Counted from the stretch's first letter, positions 35,322 to 43,394 are shown. The stretch is 44,930 bases of DNA from a bacterium (GCA_029009095.1 JAQXJT010000042.1:1-44930); one strand, 5' to 3'. Made by a program: numbers and translations. Notes: generated from the letters alone by a model not told the origin.

Positions 35322-35538
35322 CGTCGTCCTCCAGATTTCCGTCAAATTTTAAGATGTCGCCTACGTCGCAGGAAAGGTAGTAGCAGATCTTGTTGATGGT
35401 GCCAAAGCGCACGCCTCTGGCTTTACCGCTGCGAAGAATGGAGAGGTTGGCTTCGGTGATGCCCACTTTGGCGCTGAGTTCCCGGGAAGTCATGCCCCGG
35501 GCGAGGAGAATTTCCTCCAGATGTACCTGTATAGCCAT
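35311..35538 (-). CDS. Small XRE/Cro-type regulator (YozG-like)
   Basis: A 75-aa protein that is almost wholly a helix-turn-helix domain. It begins MAIQVHLEEILLARGM; the HTH is TSRELSAKVGITEANLSILRSGKARGVRFGTI, and it ends in LSCDVGDILKF, the Cro/C1 pattern. Small regulators of this type typically sit next to DUF2975 membrane proteins, as here (9 bp after that gene). It likely binds the twin palindromes at the operon promoter. ATG 35538 follows GAGGG. Confidence 0.88.
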   Translation of the reverse strand: MAIQVHLEEILLARGMTSRELSAKVGITEANLSILRSGKARGVRFGTINKICYYLSCDVGDILKFDGNLEDDDEN

Positions 35539-35547
35539 GGCGCGCCC

Positions 35548-36483
35548 TCATATAAAGAGGTCGTTGTCCTCGCGCAGCCGTCCATTCTCCTCCAAAAGCC
35601 GGGAGAGCAGCAGCGCGCAGAGCACAAAAGCGAGACTGTAGAGTGGGATGCTGACCTCCACCGCCACGCGGGAGAGCCGCTTCGCCAGCAGCAGCTGGAG
35701 GAGGTTCACGCCGGCCACCGCCGCGGACATGACGCCCAGGGCGCGGCAGCAGTGCCGCGATAAATCATGGGCAAGCCGGGGAACACCCTCATTGTCCCTA
35801 GAGCGCACGGCGGAGAGCAGCGTCTGAGCACGGAGCGTGATGGCGATATCCAGGGCGTAGGGCAGCGCGGCGGCGAGAGCACGGACGAGCCCTACGGCGG
35901 CGTCCGCGCCGTCATCGTCCAGCGCCGCTGCCAGCGCCGCGCCGCCGGATGTGGCCATGGCAAGAGTGAAAAGGGCGCACAGTCCCCAGAGAAGAGAGCG
36001 CAGATAGCCCAACAGCCGGGGCAGGTCGCCGCTCTGGAAGAGCCGCAGCAGCCGCAAGACGCCCCAGAGCACCACCACCGACCAGACAGCCGTTCCCGGC
36101 AGCGCTTTCAACACCGGCAGCGCCTCCTCTCCGGCGGCAGGGAAGAGGTCATAGAGCCGGTGAGGGTTGACCATGAGATAGAGCGCGGGGCAGAGCACCG
36201 CCGCGAGCGCCGCCAGCGCCGCGCTCTCTGCCCCCCGGCCCCGAACGCCACTGCGGAGCAGCGGCAGGAGCGGCAGCAACGAGAGCAGCGCCCAGAGGGC
36301 AAGAGACAGCGCGTTCCCCCACCGTCCTGCACGGGAGAGCGCGCGCAGCGCCATGCCGGTCTGCTCGATGGGGAATGCGAGCAGGGAGGAAAACCACTGA
36401 GGCAGCTCTCTGGTGAGCAGTTCGACAGACAAAACCGCCGCAAACTCCAGCAGGAGGAGGATGTAGGGGAGTTTTCGTTTCAT
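35548..36483 (-). CDS. Multi-pass membrane protein, DUF2975-like C-terminus
   Basis: A 311-aa membrane protein with about eight hydrophobic segments rich in Leu and Ala. The C-terminal 100 residues, ending ENGRLREDNDLFI, resemble the end of DUF2975 proteins, which pair with a small XRE regulator. The N-terminal half is longer than the usual 160-190 residue DUF2975 protein. Start ATG 36483 has GGAGG 5 bases before it. It is the first gene of the operon and lies directly behind a consensus promoter. Function is unknown; a membrane signal transmitter to the regulator is a guess from the pairing. Confidence 0.75.
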   Translation of the reverse strand: MKRKLPYILLLLEFAAVLSVELLTRELPQWFSSLLAFPIEQTGMALRALSRAGRWGNALSLALWALLSLLPLLPLLRSGVRGRGAESAALAALAAVLCPALYLMVNPHRLYDLFPAAGEEALPVLKALPGTAVWSVVVLWGVLRLLRLFQSGDLPRLLGYLRSLLWGLCALFTLAMATSGGAALAAALDDDGADAAVGLVRALAAALPYALDIAITLRAQTLLSAVRSRDNEGVPRLAHDLSRHCCRALGVMSAAVAGVNLLQLLLAKRLSRVAVEVSIPLYSLAFVLCALLLSRLLEENGRLREDNDLFI

Positions 36484-36494
36484 AGGAGCCTCCA

Positions 36495-36513
36495 ATTATC
36501 GTTTTTCAATAAT
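36495..36513. promoter_or_regulatory. Operator copy 1 (19 bp) near the ribosome site
   Basis: ATTATCGTTTTTCAATAAT is an imperfect palindrome (ATTATCG against CAATAAT). It differs in one base from the copy at 36537-36555. Confidence 0.6.
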
Positions 36514-36522
36514 CTCAAGGAC

Positions 36523-36555
36523 AATATAGCGAGTGAATTATCGTTTGTCAATAAT
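36523..36555 (-). promoter_or_regulatory. Promoter with operator copy 2 over the -35 box
   Basis: On the minus strand TTGACA (36546-36551) and TATATT (36523-36528) are 17 bp apart. The -35 box lies inside the palindrome at 36537-36555, so a bound regulator would block RNA polymerase. Confidence 0.75.
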
Positions 36556-36559
36556 TTCT

Positions 36560-36594
36560 AAGAAAAAAACATCCCGGGGCGTTTGAACCCCGGG
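36560..36594 (-). terminator. Terminator of the phosphodiesterase gene
   Basis: CCCGGGG and CCCCGGG flank an 8-base loop; on the minus strand GATGTTTTTTT follows. It insulates the downstream operon. Confidence 0.75.
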
Positions 36595-36607
36595 GTGAGA
36601 GGATCTT

Positions 36608-37180
36608 TTATTCCAGCGGGCAGCGGTGGGTGTTTCCCGCCAGGGGGAACTGACGGTAGAGCGTCCCCTCCAGCGTCTTCCACTGGAAGTCGCGGTCCGT
36701 CAGCAGCATATAGCCGTGGGGGCTGCCCCCCTTGGGGATGGACACGGAACCCGGGTTGATGCGTAAACAGACCCCCGTTTCGGTGCACTCGGGAACGTGG
36801 GTGTGCCCCTGTAAAAGGATGTCCCCTTTCCGCAGCGGGGGTTCCTCGCCGTCGCGGAAGAGGTGGCCATGGGTGGCGTAGATCATAATGGAACCGGCGT
36901 AGAGGATACAGTAGTCCGCGAGGATGGGGAAGCGCAGCACCATCTGATCTACCTCTGCGTCGCAGTTGCCCCGGACGCAGAGGAGACGGTCGCCAACGCT
37001 GTTGAGCATTTCAATGACGGCCCTGGGCGCGTAGTCCCGGGGCAGATCGTTCCGCGGCCCGTGGTAGAGAAGGTCGCCGAGCAGCAGCAGTCGCTCCGCA
37101 CCCTCCCGGGCAAAGGCATCCAACATTTGCCGACAGTAGTACTCGGAGCCGTGGATATCGGACGCGATCATGAGCTTCAT
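36608..37180 (-). CDS. yfcE: YfcE-type metallophosphodiesterase
   Basis: A 190-aa calcineurin-like enzyme of the YfcE/MJ0936 group, acting on phosphodiesters in the cytoplasm. Metal ligands are all visible: SDIHG (residues 7-11), LLLGDLLYHGPRN, RGNCDAEVD, THGH, and QGHTHVPEC. NPGSVSIPKGG is the group's usual closing motif. ATG 37180 follows GGAGGG; 95 further in-frame codons overlap the divergent promoter and were discarded. Physiological substrate is not known for the family. Confidence 0.92.
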   Translation of the reverse strand: MKLMIASDIHGSEYYCRQMLDAFAREGAERLLLLGDLLYHGPRNDLPRDYAPRAVIEMLNSVGDRLLCVRGNCDAEVDQMVLRFPILADYCILYAGSIMIYATHGHLFRDGEEPPLRKGDILLQGHTHVPECTETGVCLRINPGSVSIPKGGSPHGYMLLTDRDFQWKTLEGTLYRQFPLAGNTHRCPLE

Positions 37181-37204
37181 GGGGATCCCTCCGTAAAAGA
37201 TCGG

Positions 37205-37233
37205 TTGGCAAAAGAAACAGCGCGTGGTATGCT
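37205..37233 (+). promoter_or_regulatory. Promoter of the acetyltransferase gene
   Basis: TTGGCA and TATGCT are separated by 17 bp, 27 bases before the start codon. Confidence 0.6.
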
Positions 37234-37260
37234 GGGGAAAAACGCGGGAGGTACGAAGAT

Positions 37261-37791
37261 ATGATAGAGATACGGCCCATAGACCGGGCGCACAAGGGGG
37301 ACGTCCGCCTCCCCAACGAGCCGTTCCCCCTCTGGGGCAGGCTGCTGCCTGCTTATTCCGAGGGCAGGTGGAGCTATTCGGTCCGGGAATTTGATCAGGA
37401 TGAGAGGGGAGAGATGTGCTTCCCGGACGAGGACTACGACTTGGAGAGCATGAGCGGCGACACATTGTTTCTGGGGGCCTACGAGGGGGAGCAGTGCGTG
37501 GGGCTGGCTGTGCTGCAGCGGGGATTTTTCCGCTACTTCTACCTCGCGGATCTGAAGGTGAAGCGCTCCCACCGCCGCCGGGGCGTGGCGGCCCGGCTCA
37601 TGGAAAAGGCCGGGGAGGCGGCGAGAGAACAGGGGCTGATGGGTGTATACACCATTGCCCAGGACAACAACCTCTCCGCCTGCCTGTTCTATCTGAAAAC
37701 GGGTTTCCGCATCGGCGGGCTGGACACGGAGGTCTATAACGGCACCGCCCAGCAGGGCAAGGCGGATATACTCTTCTATCTGGATGTTTGA
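37261..37791 (+). CDS. GNAT acetyltransferase, similar to streptothricin acetyltransferases
   Basis: A 176-aa acetyl-CoA-dependent N-acetyltransferase. The acetyl-CoA pyrophosphate loop is RRRGVAARLMEKA, preceded by strand ADLKVKRSH and followed by AQDNNLSACLFYLKTGFRIGG. The opening (MIEIRPI, then NEPFPLWGRLLPAYSEGRWSYSV) follows the pattern of the SatA-like streptothricin acetylases. Some strand residues of that group (LEDI before the loop) are changed to LADL. So it may acetylate streptothricin or another amine; resistance is not proven by sequence. GGGAGG precedes ATG 37261. Confidence 0.85.
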   Translation: MIEIRPIDRAHKGDVRLPNEPFPLWGRLLPAYSEGRWSYSVREFDQDERGEMCFPDEDYDLESMSGDTLFLGAYEGEQCVGLAVLQRGFFRYFYLADLKVKRSHRRRGVAARLMEKAGEAAREQGLMGVYTIAQDNNLSACLFYLKTGFRIGGLDTEVYNGTAQQGKADILFYLDV

Positions 37792-37800
37792 GCAAGACTC

Positions 37801-37834
37801 AGATCTCCCCCCGCCCGCCGGGGGAGGATCTGTT
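37801..37834. terminator. Bidirectional terminator between GNAT and HD-GYP genes
   Basis: AGATC-TCCCCC pairs with GGGGGA-GGATCT in the 40-bp gap between convergent genes. The flanking T runs are short. Confidence 0.6.
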
Positions 37835-39122
37835 ATTCCGAGTAGAATTTCTCGATCTGCGGACGGGACTGGACAAAGTATTTCTCCAGTCCCGGGTCAA
37901 ACTGGCTGCCCATCAGCGCCACCACGGCGCGGAAGGACTCCTCCAGTGTCAAAGGTTCCTTGTAGCTGCGGCGGCTCACCAGCGCGTCGTAGACGTCGGC
38001 CACGGCCATGATCCGCGCTTCCAGCGGGATCTCCTCACCCCGAAGGCCCTCGGGGAAGCCGCTGCCGTCGTAGCGCTCATGGTGGTAGCGGGCGAGGTTT
38101 TCCGCGACGCGGAGGAATTCCTCGCTCTCGATGCCATGGAGAACGCTGTGAATGATCTCGGCGCTCTTCACCGGGTGCTGCCGTATGGCCGCCGTCTCCT
38201 CCTCGTTCAGCCGACCGGGCTTGCGGAGAATGGCGTCGTCCACAGAGATCTTGCCCAGATCATGGAGCGGCGCGGCCTTGACGACCGCCGCGCAGTATTC
38301 CTCGGAAAGGTGCAGCGACTCGTCCCGGCGCATGGCATCCAGCAGAATTCGGACGATCTCGCTGGAGCGTTTGACATGGCCGCCGGTGGTCGCGTCCCGG
38401 CTCTCTACCAGCCCGGCGATGCCGTAGAGGATCTGATCCTGCATACTGACCACCCTGTTCAGCTCCTGATTGAGTTCCTCGCTGAGCTTCATCACCTGGA
38501 GCCGGGCTTTCATGCCGCGGATATTGTTGCGTGTGATGGTGAGGAAAATGAAGGCAAACACCCACAATGTCATGAGCTGGGGCAGACAGTGATAGATCAG
38601 CAGATTGAAAACGGCCTGCCGGGGACTTATGACCGCCGGGCCGATCTTCTCAACGGACACCCTGCACACGGTCTCCAAAAAGCCCGTCATGAAGTTCAGC
38701 CCCCAGGTGCCGCAGAACCAGGCGAGGATGGGGGAGAGCAGACAGCAAACGCAGGAGCCGATGACCGCCATCCAGGTGACGCCCATGGAGCGGTACTGCG
38801 TGGTCAGCAGCATGGGGAAGATCAGCAGCAGTACGGCGTTGATGTTGAGGAACACTGTCACGGACAGAGTAAGGAACAGGGTGATGGCGAGAATGAAATA
38901 TTTACTTCTTGGGTCGGCGGAGTATTTCTCGCTGCGGGAGAGGCACCAAACCACAGCACAGGAGACGGCCGAGAGGGCGAAACAGTCCCAGATCAGGGCC
39001 CTGTCCACCTCGAAAACGCCCACCTCGTTGAGCAATCCGGCCAGAAGAAGCGTCAGTGGCACCAGCAGCAGGGCGTGGGCGGCGTAGCGGTTGGGCGTAC
39101 GTTCCGCCTCGTCTGTTTCCAA
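37833..39122 (-). CDS. Membrane HD-GYP domain protein
   Basis: A 429-aa protein with six or seven transmembrane helices in residues 15-205, a short coiled linker (MKLSEELNQELNRVVSMQDQ), and a C-terminal HD-GYP domain. The metal-binding and signature residues are present: GHVKRSSE, APLHDLGKISVDDAIL, HPVKSAEII, and HHERYDGSGFPEGLRGEEIP, where GYP is GFP. It also has MAVADVYDAL. HD-GYP enzymes hydrolyse cyclic di-nucleotides, mainly c-di-GMP. The start is uncertain: TTG 39122 is used here because no in-frame ATG precedes the helices and a stop lies 10 codons upstream. The ribosome site GGGAGGG is about 25 bases away. Confidence 0.88.
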   Translation of the reverse strand: METDEAERTPNRYAAHALLLVPLTLLLAGLLNEVGVFEVDRALIWDCFALSAVSCAVVWCLSRSEKYSADPRSKYFILAITLFLTLSVTVFLNINAVLLLIFPMLLTTQYRSMGVTWMAVIGSCVCCLLSPILAWFCGTWGLNFMTGFLETVCRVSVEKIGPAVISPRQAVFNLLIYHCLPQLMTLWVFAFIFLTITRNNIRGMKARLQVMKLSEELNQELNRVVSMQDQILYGIAGLVESRDATTGGHVKRSSEIVRILLDAMRRDESLHLSEEYCAAVVKAAPLHDLGKISVDDAILRKPGRLNEEETAAIRQHPVKSAEIIHSVLHGIESEEFLRVAENLARYHHERYDGSGFPEGLRGEEIPLEARIMAVADVYDALVSRRSYKEPLTLEESFRAVVALMGSQFDPGLEKYFVQSRPQIEKFYSE

Positions 39123-39273
39123 ATCATGCCGGTCGGTAAACAGTTCCGTAGTTCATCCCTCCCCGCTGTCCAATCAGTGTACCAATTATAACGCAGGCGT
39201 TGTCCCTTTGAAAAGGGTTTATTACAAATTTGCGGGTAAAAATTGAAATTCCGGCGGCGCTGGGAGAATGAGA

Positions 39274-39310
39274 AAGCCGACGGCCCTGCTCTCGGCAGGA
39301 CTGTCGGCTT
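39274..39310 (-). terminator. Terminator of the lipoprotein gene
   Basis: AAGCCGAC and GTCGGCTT form the outer stem and CCTGC/GCAGG an inner one. It lies 17 bases beyond the gene's stop. Confidence 0.65.
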
Positions 39311-39326
39311 GACTGTCTTATTGTTT

Positions 39327-41297
39327 CTACGCGATGCCGTCAAAGGCGGCGGCAACGGTTTTCCCATCCACCAGAAGAGAGCCGTCATCCTTGCGGGAGA
39401 CGGCAAGGGAGCCCCGGATCCCGCCGTCCGTCTCAAAGCGCACCACCGCCCCGTCGTAGCCCGTCACGCGGAGTCTCGTCCCTGCGCAGAGCCGGCCGCT
39501 GCTGCCATCCTCCCCGGCAAAAGCCAGGTCGGTGGAGGCGGTGATATAGCGCTCGTTGCCGCTGAGATCCCAGGCGCTGCCAGCAAGGGGGGCCAGAGTG
39601 CCGCCGGGGCCTCCGCCGAAGGGTCGGCTGCCGGTATAGCTGCCCAAAATATCCACCTGCCCGCTGACGATCAGCCCGTCCCCGTCCGCGCCGAGAATGG
39701 TTCCGGCGAGAGTGTCTTTTTTCTCTCCGTCCACCGTGAAGGCCACGGAGGAGAGGTTTTGATCATAGCGCCAGACGGCGATTTTACTCTTCCCGGCGGC
39801 ATCCTCTCCGCAAAGGAGGATCTCAAAGAAACCGTCCCCGTCCACATCGGCCACAAAGCAGCTCGGAGCGGGGACAAAGCCCGTGGAGACGGCGCTCTCC
39901 ACCCCGTCCCGGGACACGGCAAGACGGCAGATGCCGCCCTCCTCCGAGAGAAGCAGGCTTTCCGGCATCTCATCCCCGTTCAGATCCCAGAGGTAGCCGT
40001 ACCAGATCTGATCCGCCCGCAGCTCTCCGGGCTGGATCATCCCCAGCGAGTTGGGGTCGACCAGGCGGAGGGATCCGTCCATGCCGCTCATGGTGATGAG
40101 GCAGCGCTGAATGGTGCCGTCGGGCAGTTGCCAGGAGAGAAGGAGATTGGGGATGACGTCAGGAATATCCGCCGAAACCCGCCAGAATTCTCCGTCGTCC
40201 ATGCGGCTGGCGTAGAGCAGCTCGCGCTTTTCCTGAAAACTGCCGCTGTAGTCGAGATAGGACACGGAGGTAAGGCGCACATTATATACGGTGTGCTCCG
40301 CCCACAGCAGGAAGGGACTCAGATCATCCAGCCGCAGTTCCTGAAGCGGTTCCTGACTGCCAAAATCCATCTCTGCGGGCCAGCCAATGTTCATGCCCCC
40401 CTGCACGATGGCTTTGACAGGGCGCTGATAACGCTCGTGCAGAATGCCGGAGAGCTTTTTATAGGAGACAGGGAATTCGATGACGCCAGCGGCGTAAGGG
40501 GCGATGGCGTAGGGGCTGGCTACGAAGACCAGCGCCCGCTCAGTGAAATACCAGTTCCCATCGTTCAGCAGCGTGGGCAGGTACTCGTCGTAGTTTTCAT
40601 ACAGAAGCTCGGCTCTCTCAGCGGCCTGGGCGCGGATCTCCTGCATACAGAGATCGGCGAGGGCCGCGCTGTCCTCGGAAAGGTCAGAAAAACGCAGCTC
40701 CTGCCCACTCTCCACATCGAAGGTAAGGCCGGTGACGGCGGCGTTGCCGTGGGCTCCGGCAGAATAGCTGTAATCGTTGTAGACAAAACTCAGCACCGAG
40801 GCGTCGCTGCGCATCACGCGAACGCAGCGGGAGAGGCTGTAGGAGAGTCCGTCCTTCTCTTCCTGCCGCTCATAGTCCGCCCGGGCCGCCGCCAGCGCGG
40901 CTTCCACGCCGTTATTCAGTATGTCGCCCTCTTTACCGCTGCCCTTTTGAAAGAGCTCCGCCCGCTTCTCCAGCACGGCCCGGATGGCCTTCTCCTGCTG
41001 CTCCAGACCGGGGAGCGTCACCTCCGGGGTGACGCAGCTATAGTCCAGCAGCAGCGCGTTGTCCGTCTCGTGGGTGTACTGCTTTTGCTCGTAGCGGAAG
41101 GAGACCAGCACACGGTGCAGCAGCTCCTCCTCACTGAGACCCGGCTCGGTCTGCGTATCTATGGCGGGTGGCGTGGCGGAGGATGTTCCGGGCGCGGTGC
41201 TGGGTTCGGGGTTGGATGTTTTCCCGGTGACGCGGTAAGAGCAGCCACCCAGCAGCGCGAGGGTCAGGATCAGGGCGATCAGTGATCTGTTTTTCAT
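39327..41297 (-). CDS. Lipoprotein with DUF3298-like and FG-GAP-like regions
   Basis: A 656-aa exported lipoprotein: signal LIALILTLALLGGC, with the lipidated Cys at about residue 19, then a Ser/Thr/Pro linker. Residues of about 130-290 resemble the DUF4163/DUF3298 module of extracellular anti-sigma and deacetylase proteins (YSAGAHGNAAVTGLTFDVESGQELRFSDLSED). The next part holds two FG-GAP or EF-like Asp repeats, YLWDLNGDEMPESLLL and FVADVDGDGFFEILLC, that usually bind calcium. The C-terminus is a beta-rich domain. Start ATG 41297 follows AAGGA. It is probably a surface protein; no catalytic site is seen. An AT-rich 140-bp region with a 31-bp inverted repeat precedes it. Confidence 0.82.
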   Translation of the reverse strand: MKNRSLIALILTLALLGGCSYRVTGKTSNPEPSTAPGTSSATPPAIDTQTEPGLSEEELLHRVLVSFRYEQKQYTHETDNALLLDYSCVTPEVTLPGLEQQEKAIRAVLEKRAELFQKGSGKEGDILNNGVEAALAAARADYERQEEKDGLSYSLSRCVRVMRSDASVLSFVYNDYSYSAGAHGNAAVTGLTFDVESGQELRFSDLSEDSAALADLCMQEIRAQAAERAELLYENYDEYLPTLLNDGNWYFTERALVFVASPYAIAPYAAGVIEFPVSYKKLSGILHERYQRPVKAIVQGGMNIGWPAEMDFGSQEPLQELRLDDLSPFLLWAEHTVYNVRLTSVSYLDYSGSFQEKRELLYASRMDDGEFWRVSADIPDVIPNLLLSWQLPDGTIQRCLITMSGMDGSLRLVDPNSLGMIQPGELRADQIWYGYLWDLNGDEMPESLLLSEEGGICRLAVSRDGVESAVSTGFVPAPSCFVADVDGDGFFEILLCGEDAAGKSKIAVWRYDQNLSSVAFTVDGEKKDTLAGTILGADGDGLIVSGQVDILGSYTGSRPFGGGPGGTLAPLAGSAWDLSGNERYITASTDLAFAGEDGSSGRLCAGTRLRVTGYDGAVVRFETDGGIRGSLAVSRKDDGSLLVDGKTVAAAFDGIA

Positions 41298-41348
41298 AGG
41301 TCTGTTCCTTTGCTCAAAATGGGTATAGTATAGCCTGTTGGCGGGATA

Positions 41349-41379
41349 ATATTTGCATAATTGATCACTATGCAAATAT
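41349..41379. promoter_or_regulatory. Inverted repeat upstream of the lipoprotein gene
   Basis: ATATTTGCATA (41349-41359) and TATGCAAATAT (41369-41379) are perfect 11-bp arms around a 9-base ATTGATCAC spacer. A minus-strand TATACT box lies about 20 bp nearer the gene. The size and symmetry suit a dimeric regulator. Confidence 0.6.
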
Positions 41380-41435
41380 ACTTTTGTTCTTCATAAGAAT
41401 AAAAACTGTTTTAATAATATTTTCCTGATGGGCGC

Positions 41436-42269
41436 TTACTCCCATACCTCACCGGTCTCGCCGGTGGCCACGATGCGGGTAGGCCCCCGCAGCAAAATGT
41501 CGCGCACCTGAGCGTGGCTGTGGGTGAGGGAGATGTGCAGCGTGCCGCCTTCCGCGTCCATCCGCACGTTCCTGCCCTGACTCCTGCCACGAAGGGTCAA
41601 AACAGCTACGGCGCTGCCGCAGCCGGTGCCGCAGGCCAGCGTGAAGTCCTCCACGCACCGCTCGTAGGTGAGCACGGCGAAGTGCTCTTCGCCCAATTGA
41701 CGGACGAAGGTCACGTTGGCGCCTTTGGGGAAGGAGGGGGCATAGCGCAGCGCCCTGCCCAGCTCGAAAAGGTCGTTTCTTTCCCGGTTGTCCCAGTGGG
41801 GCAATTCCACCACTGCGTGGGGGATCCCCGGAGAGCCAAGCTCGGCGTAGCCGCAGTCGTAACGCACGCCGTCTATGTCCACCGGGCTGTGGGCTTGCAG
41901 CACGGAGGGGTCGTTGAGGCGGATCTCATACTCTGTCTCGCTGCACCGCCGTCCGTATACGTCCCCGGCGGTGGTCTCCACCCGCTGCCGCTCCCCGGCC
42001 AGGCCGTTCTCATAGCCGTAGCGAGCGATGCACCGGGCGCCGTTGCCGCACATCTCGCCCCGGCTGCCGTCACAGTTATAAAATACCATGCGGTAGTCGC
42101 CCCCGTGCTGGGGTTTTTCCACGATCATCAGCCCGTCCGCGCCCAGCGAAAGACGCCGCGCGCAGAGACGGACGGCCAGATGGCTCCACAGCTCCTCCGG
42201 GATGTTTTCCTCCATATTGTTGACCACGATGAAGTCGTTTCCCGCTCCCTGCATCTTGGTAAATCTCAC
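41436..42269 (-). CDS. dapF: Diaminopimelate epimerase
   Basis: A 277-aa enzyme interconverting LL- and meso-diaminopimelate for lysine and peptidoglycan. The active-site Cys pair is intact: CGNGARC (about residues 74-80) and LACGTGCGSAV (about 216-226). It opens with the family's FTKMQGAGNDFIVVNN. The start is GTG 42269, with GGCGGTGAT as a weak ribosome site. This fits a meso-DAP type cell wall, the substrate expected for MurT/GatD in such bacteria. No dap or lys neighbours are present. Confidence 0.96.
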   Translation of the reverse strand: MRFTKMQGAGNDFIVVNNMEENIPEELWSHLAVRLCARRLSLGADGLMIVEKPQHGGDYRMVFYNCDGSRGEMCGNGARCIARYGYENGLAGERQRVETTAGDVYGRRCSETEYEIRLNDPSVLQAHSPVDIDGVRYDCGYAELGSPGIPHAVVELPHWDNRERNDLFELGRALRYAPSFPKGANVTFVRQLGEEHFAVLTYERCVEDFTLACGTGCGSAVAVLTLRGRSQGRNVRMDAEGGTLHISLTHSHAQVRDILLRGPTRIVATGETGEVWE

Positions 42270-42352
42270 GGTATCACCGCCTTTGCTGCCGCCATCTTAG
42301 CACAGAGCAGGGGGAAATACAAGGCGGAAAGATGTCCGCGGCGCGGCGCGCC

Positions 42353-42381
42353 TTGACAGGCTTTGGAAAATAGTTTATAAA
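42353..42381 (+). promoter_or_regulatory. Promoter of plsY
   Basis: TTGACA (42353-42358), a 17-bp spacer, and TATAAA (42376-42381), ending 32 bases before the plsY start. Confidence 0.75.
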
Positions 42382-42413
42382 TGACCCAAGAACACTGATT
42401 GGGAAGGACTGTT

Positions 42414-43034
42414 ATGACGGCTCTGAGTTTGCGCGCCGCCGCTGTGGCTGTGCTGGCCTATCTGTTGGGCAGTATGAGCGGCGCTATCATAGTGTCCCGT
42501 CTTTTCTGCGGGAGGGACGTGCGGGAGATGGGCAGCGGCAACGCCGGACTGACCAATTTCTACCGCTGCTTCGGGGCGAAATGGATGCTGCCGGTCCTGC
42601 TCATCGATCTGGGCAAGGGCATGGCGGCGGTATGGTGCGGGGAGAAGATCTTCGCGGCTGCGGGCGGCCCGGCTCTGGGACAGGCGTTGGGGATGCTCTT
42701 TGTCATTCTTGGGCATATGTACCCTGTCTTTTTTCACTTTCGGGGCGGCAAGGGAGTGCTGACCGGGGTGGGGGCGCTGTTTATGCTGGACTGGCGTCTG
42801 GCGCTGCTGCAGCTGGGCCTGTTCTTCCTGGTGCTGCTGCTGAGCCGCTATGTGTCCCTGGCGTCCGTCCTTGCGGCGGGCACCATGCCGCTTGCCGCGT
42901 GGCTTCGCGGGCACGAGACGCTGATGCTGGTGTTCCTCACTCTCTGCGCCGGCATGGTCGTGTACCTCCACCGCGGAAACATCTCCCGGCTGCTCCGGGG
43001 CTGCGAGAGAAAATTTGAGATAAACAAACATTAG
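42414..43034 (+). CDS. plsY: Acyl-phosphate:glycerol-3-phosphate acyltransferase PlsY
   Basis: A 206-aa membrane enzyme starting phospholipid synthesis by acylating glycerol-3-phosphate from acyl phosphate. All three conserved loops are visible: GSGNAGLTNFYRCFG, then GHMYPVFFHFRGGKGVLTGVG, then HRGNISRLLRGCERKF. Five hydrophobic helices lie between. ATG 42414 follows GGAAGGA; a TTG five codons upstream is less likely. It is divergent from dapF and behind its own consensus promoter. Confidence 0.95.
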   Translation: MTALSLRAAAVAVLAYLLGSMSGAIIVSRLFCGRDVREMGSGNAGLTNFYRCFGAKWMLPVLLIDLGKGMAAVWCGEKIFAAAGGPALGQALGMLFVILGHMYPVFFHFRGGKGVLTGVGALFMLDWRLALLQLGLFFLVLLLSRYVSLASVLAAGTMPLAAWLRGHETLMLVFLTLCAGMVVYLHRGNISRLLRGCERKFEINKH

Positions 43035-43039
43035 ACGGT

Positions 43040-43370
43040 TGATGCTCGCGGGTGGTTTATGAGGCGAGTAAATCGTCTCATATTGCTGCCCCAACTTGAG
43101 ATACACATCCAGATGGATTTCCTCCTTGGTACTCTCCTTTTTCACAACAATTTTCTCTAATATCGTCGTAAGAAGCGCCGAGTTTGGCTCACCCTCGAAA
43201 CTCAATTCCTGCTCCAGAACCCGCCGGATTTTGGCTTCATTCAGCTTGCCGTCACCAACACGATCTTCTTCCTTCCGGATGGCATCCTTCCGGTTCAAGC
43301 GGCACAGCCGATACAACCTGAGTCCTGAACGACTGGCTCTCGTGGAGTTTGCCGTGCAGAGCAGAGTCAA
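43040..43370 (-). pseudogene. Possible serine recombinase C-terminal remnant
   Basis: The minus strand codes an open stretch with normal coding character, including LNEAKIRRVLEQELSFEG and LLTTILEKIVVKKESTKEEIHLDVYLKLG. That pattern (two helices, then a Val-rich strand pair) resembles the far C-terminus of large serine recombinases or resolvases. No catalytic domain, start or ribosome site is present. The frame runs on antisense into plsY without a natural end. It is best read as the tail of a lost mobile element beside the CRISPR array; confidence in the family is low. Confidence 0.35.
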
Positions 43371-43394
43371 GGAACTATTGACAGAATAACAAGT

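Noticed and set aside
39243-41285. 680-codon open frame on the plus strand
   Set aside because: Antisense to the lipoprotein gene, without ribosome site or recognisable domain.
43058-43082. Stem TATGAGGCGA/TCGTCTCATA as a plsY terminator
   Set aside because: No T run follows, and it falls inside the possible recombinase remnant.
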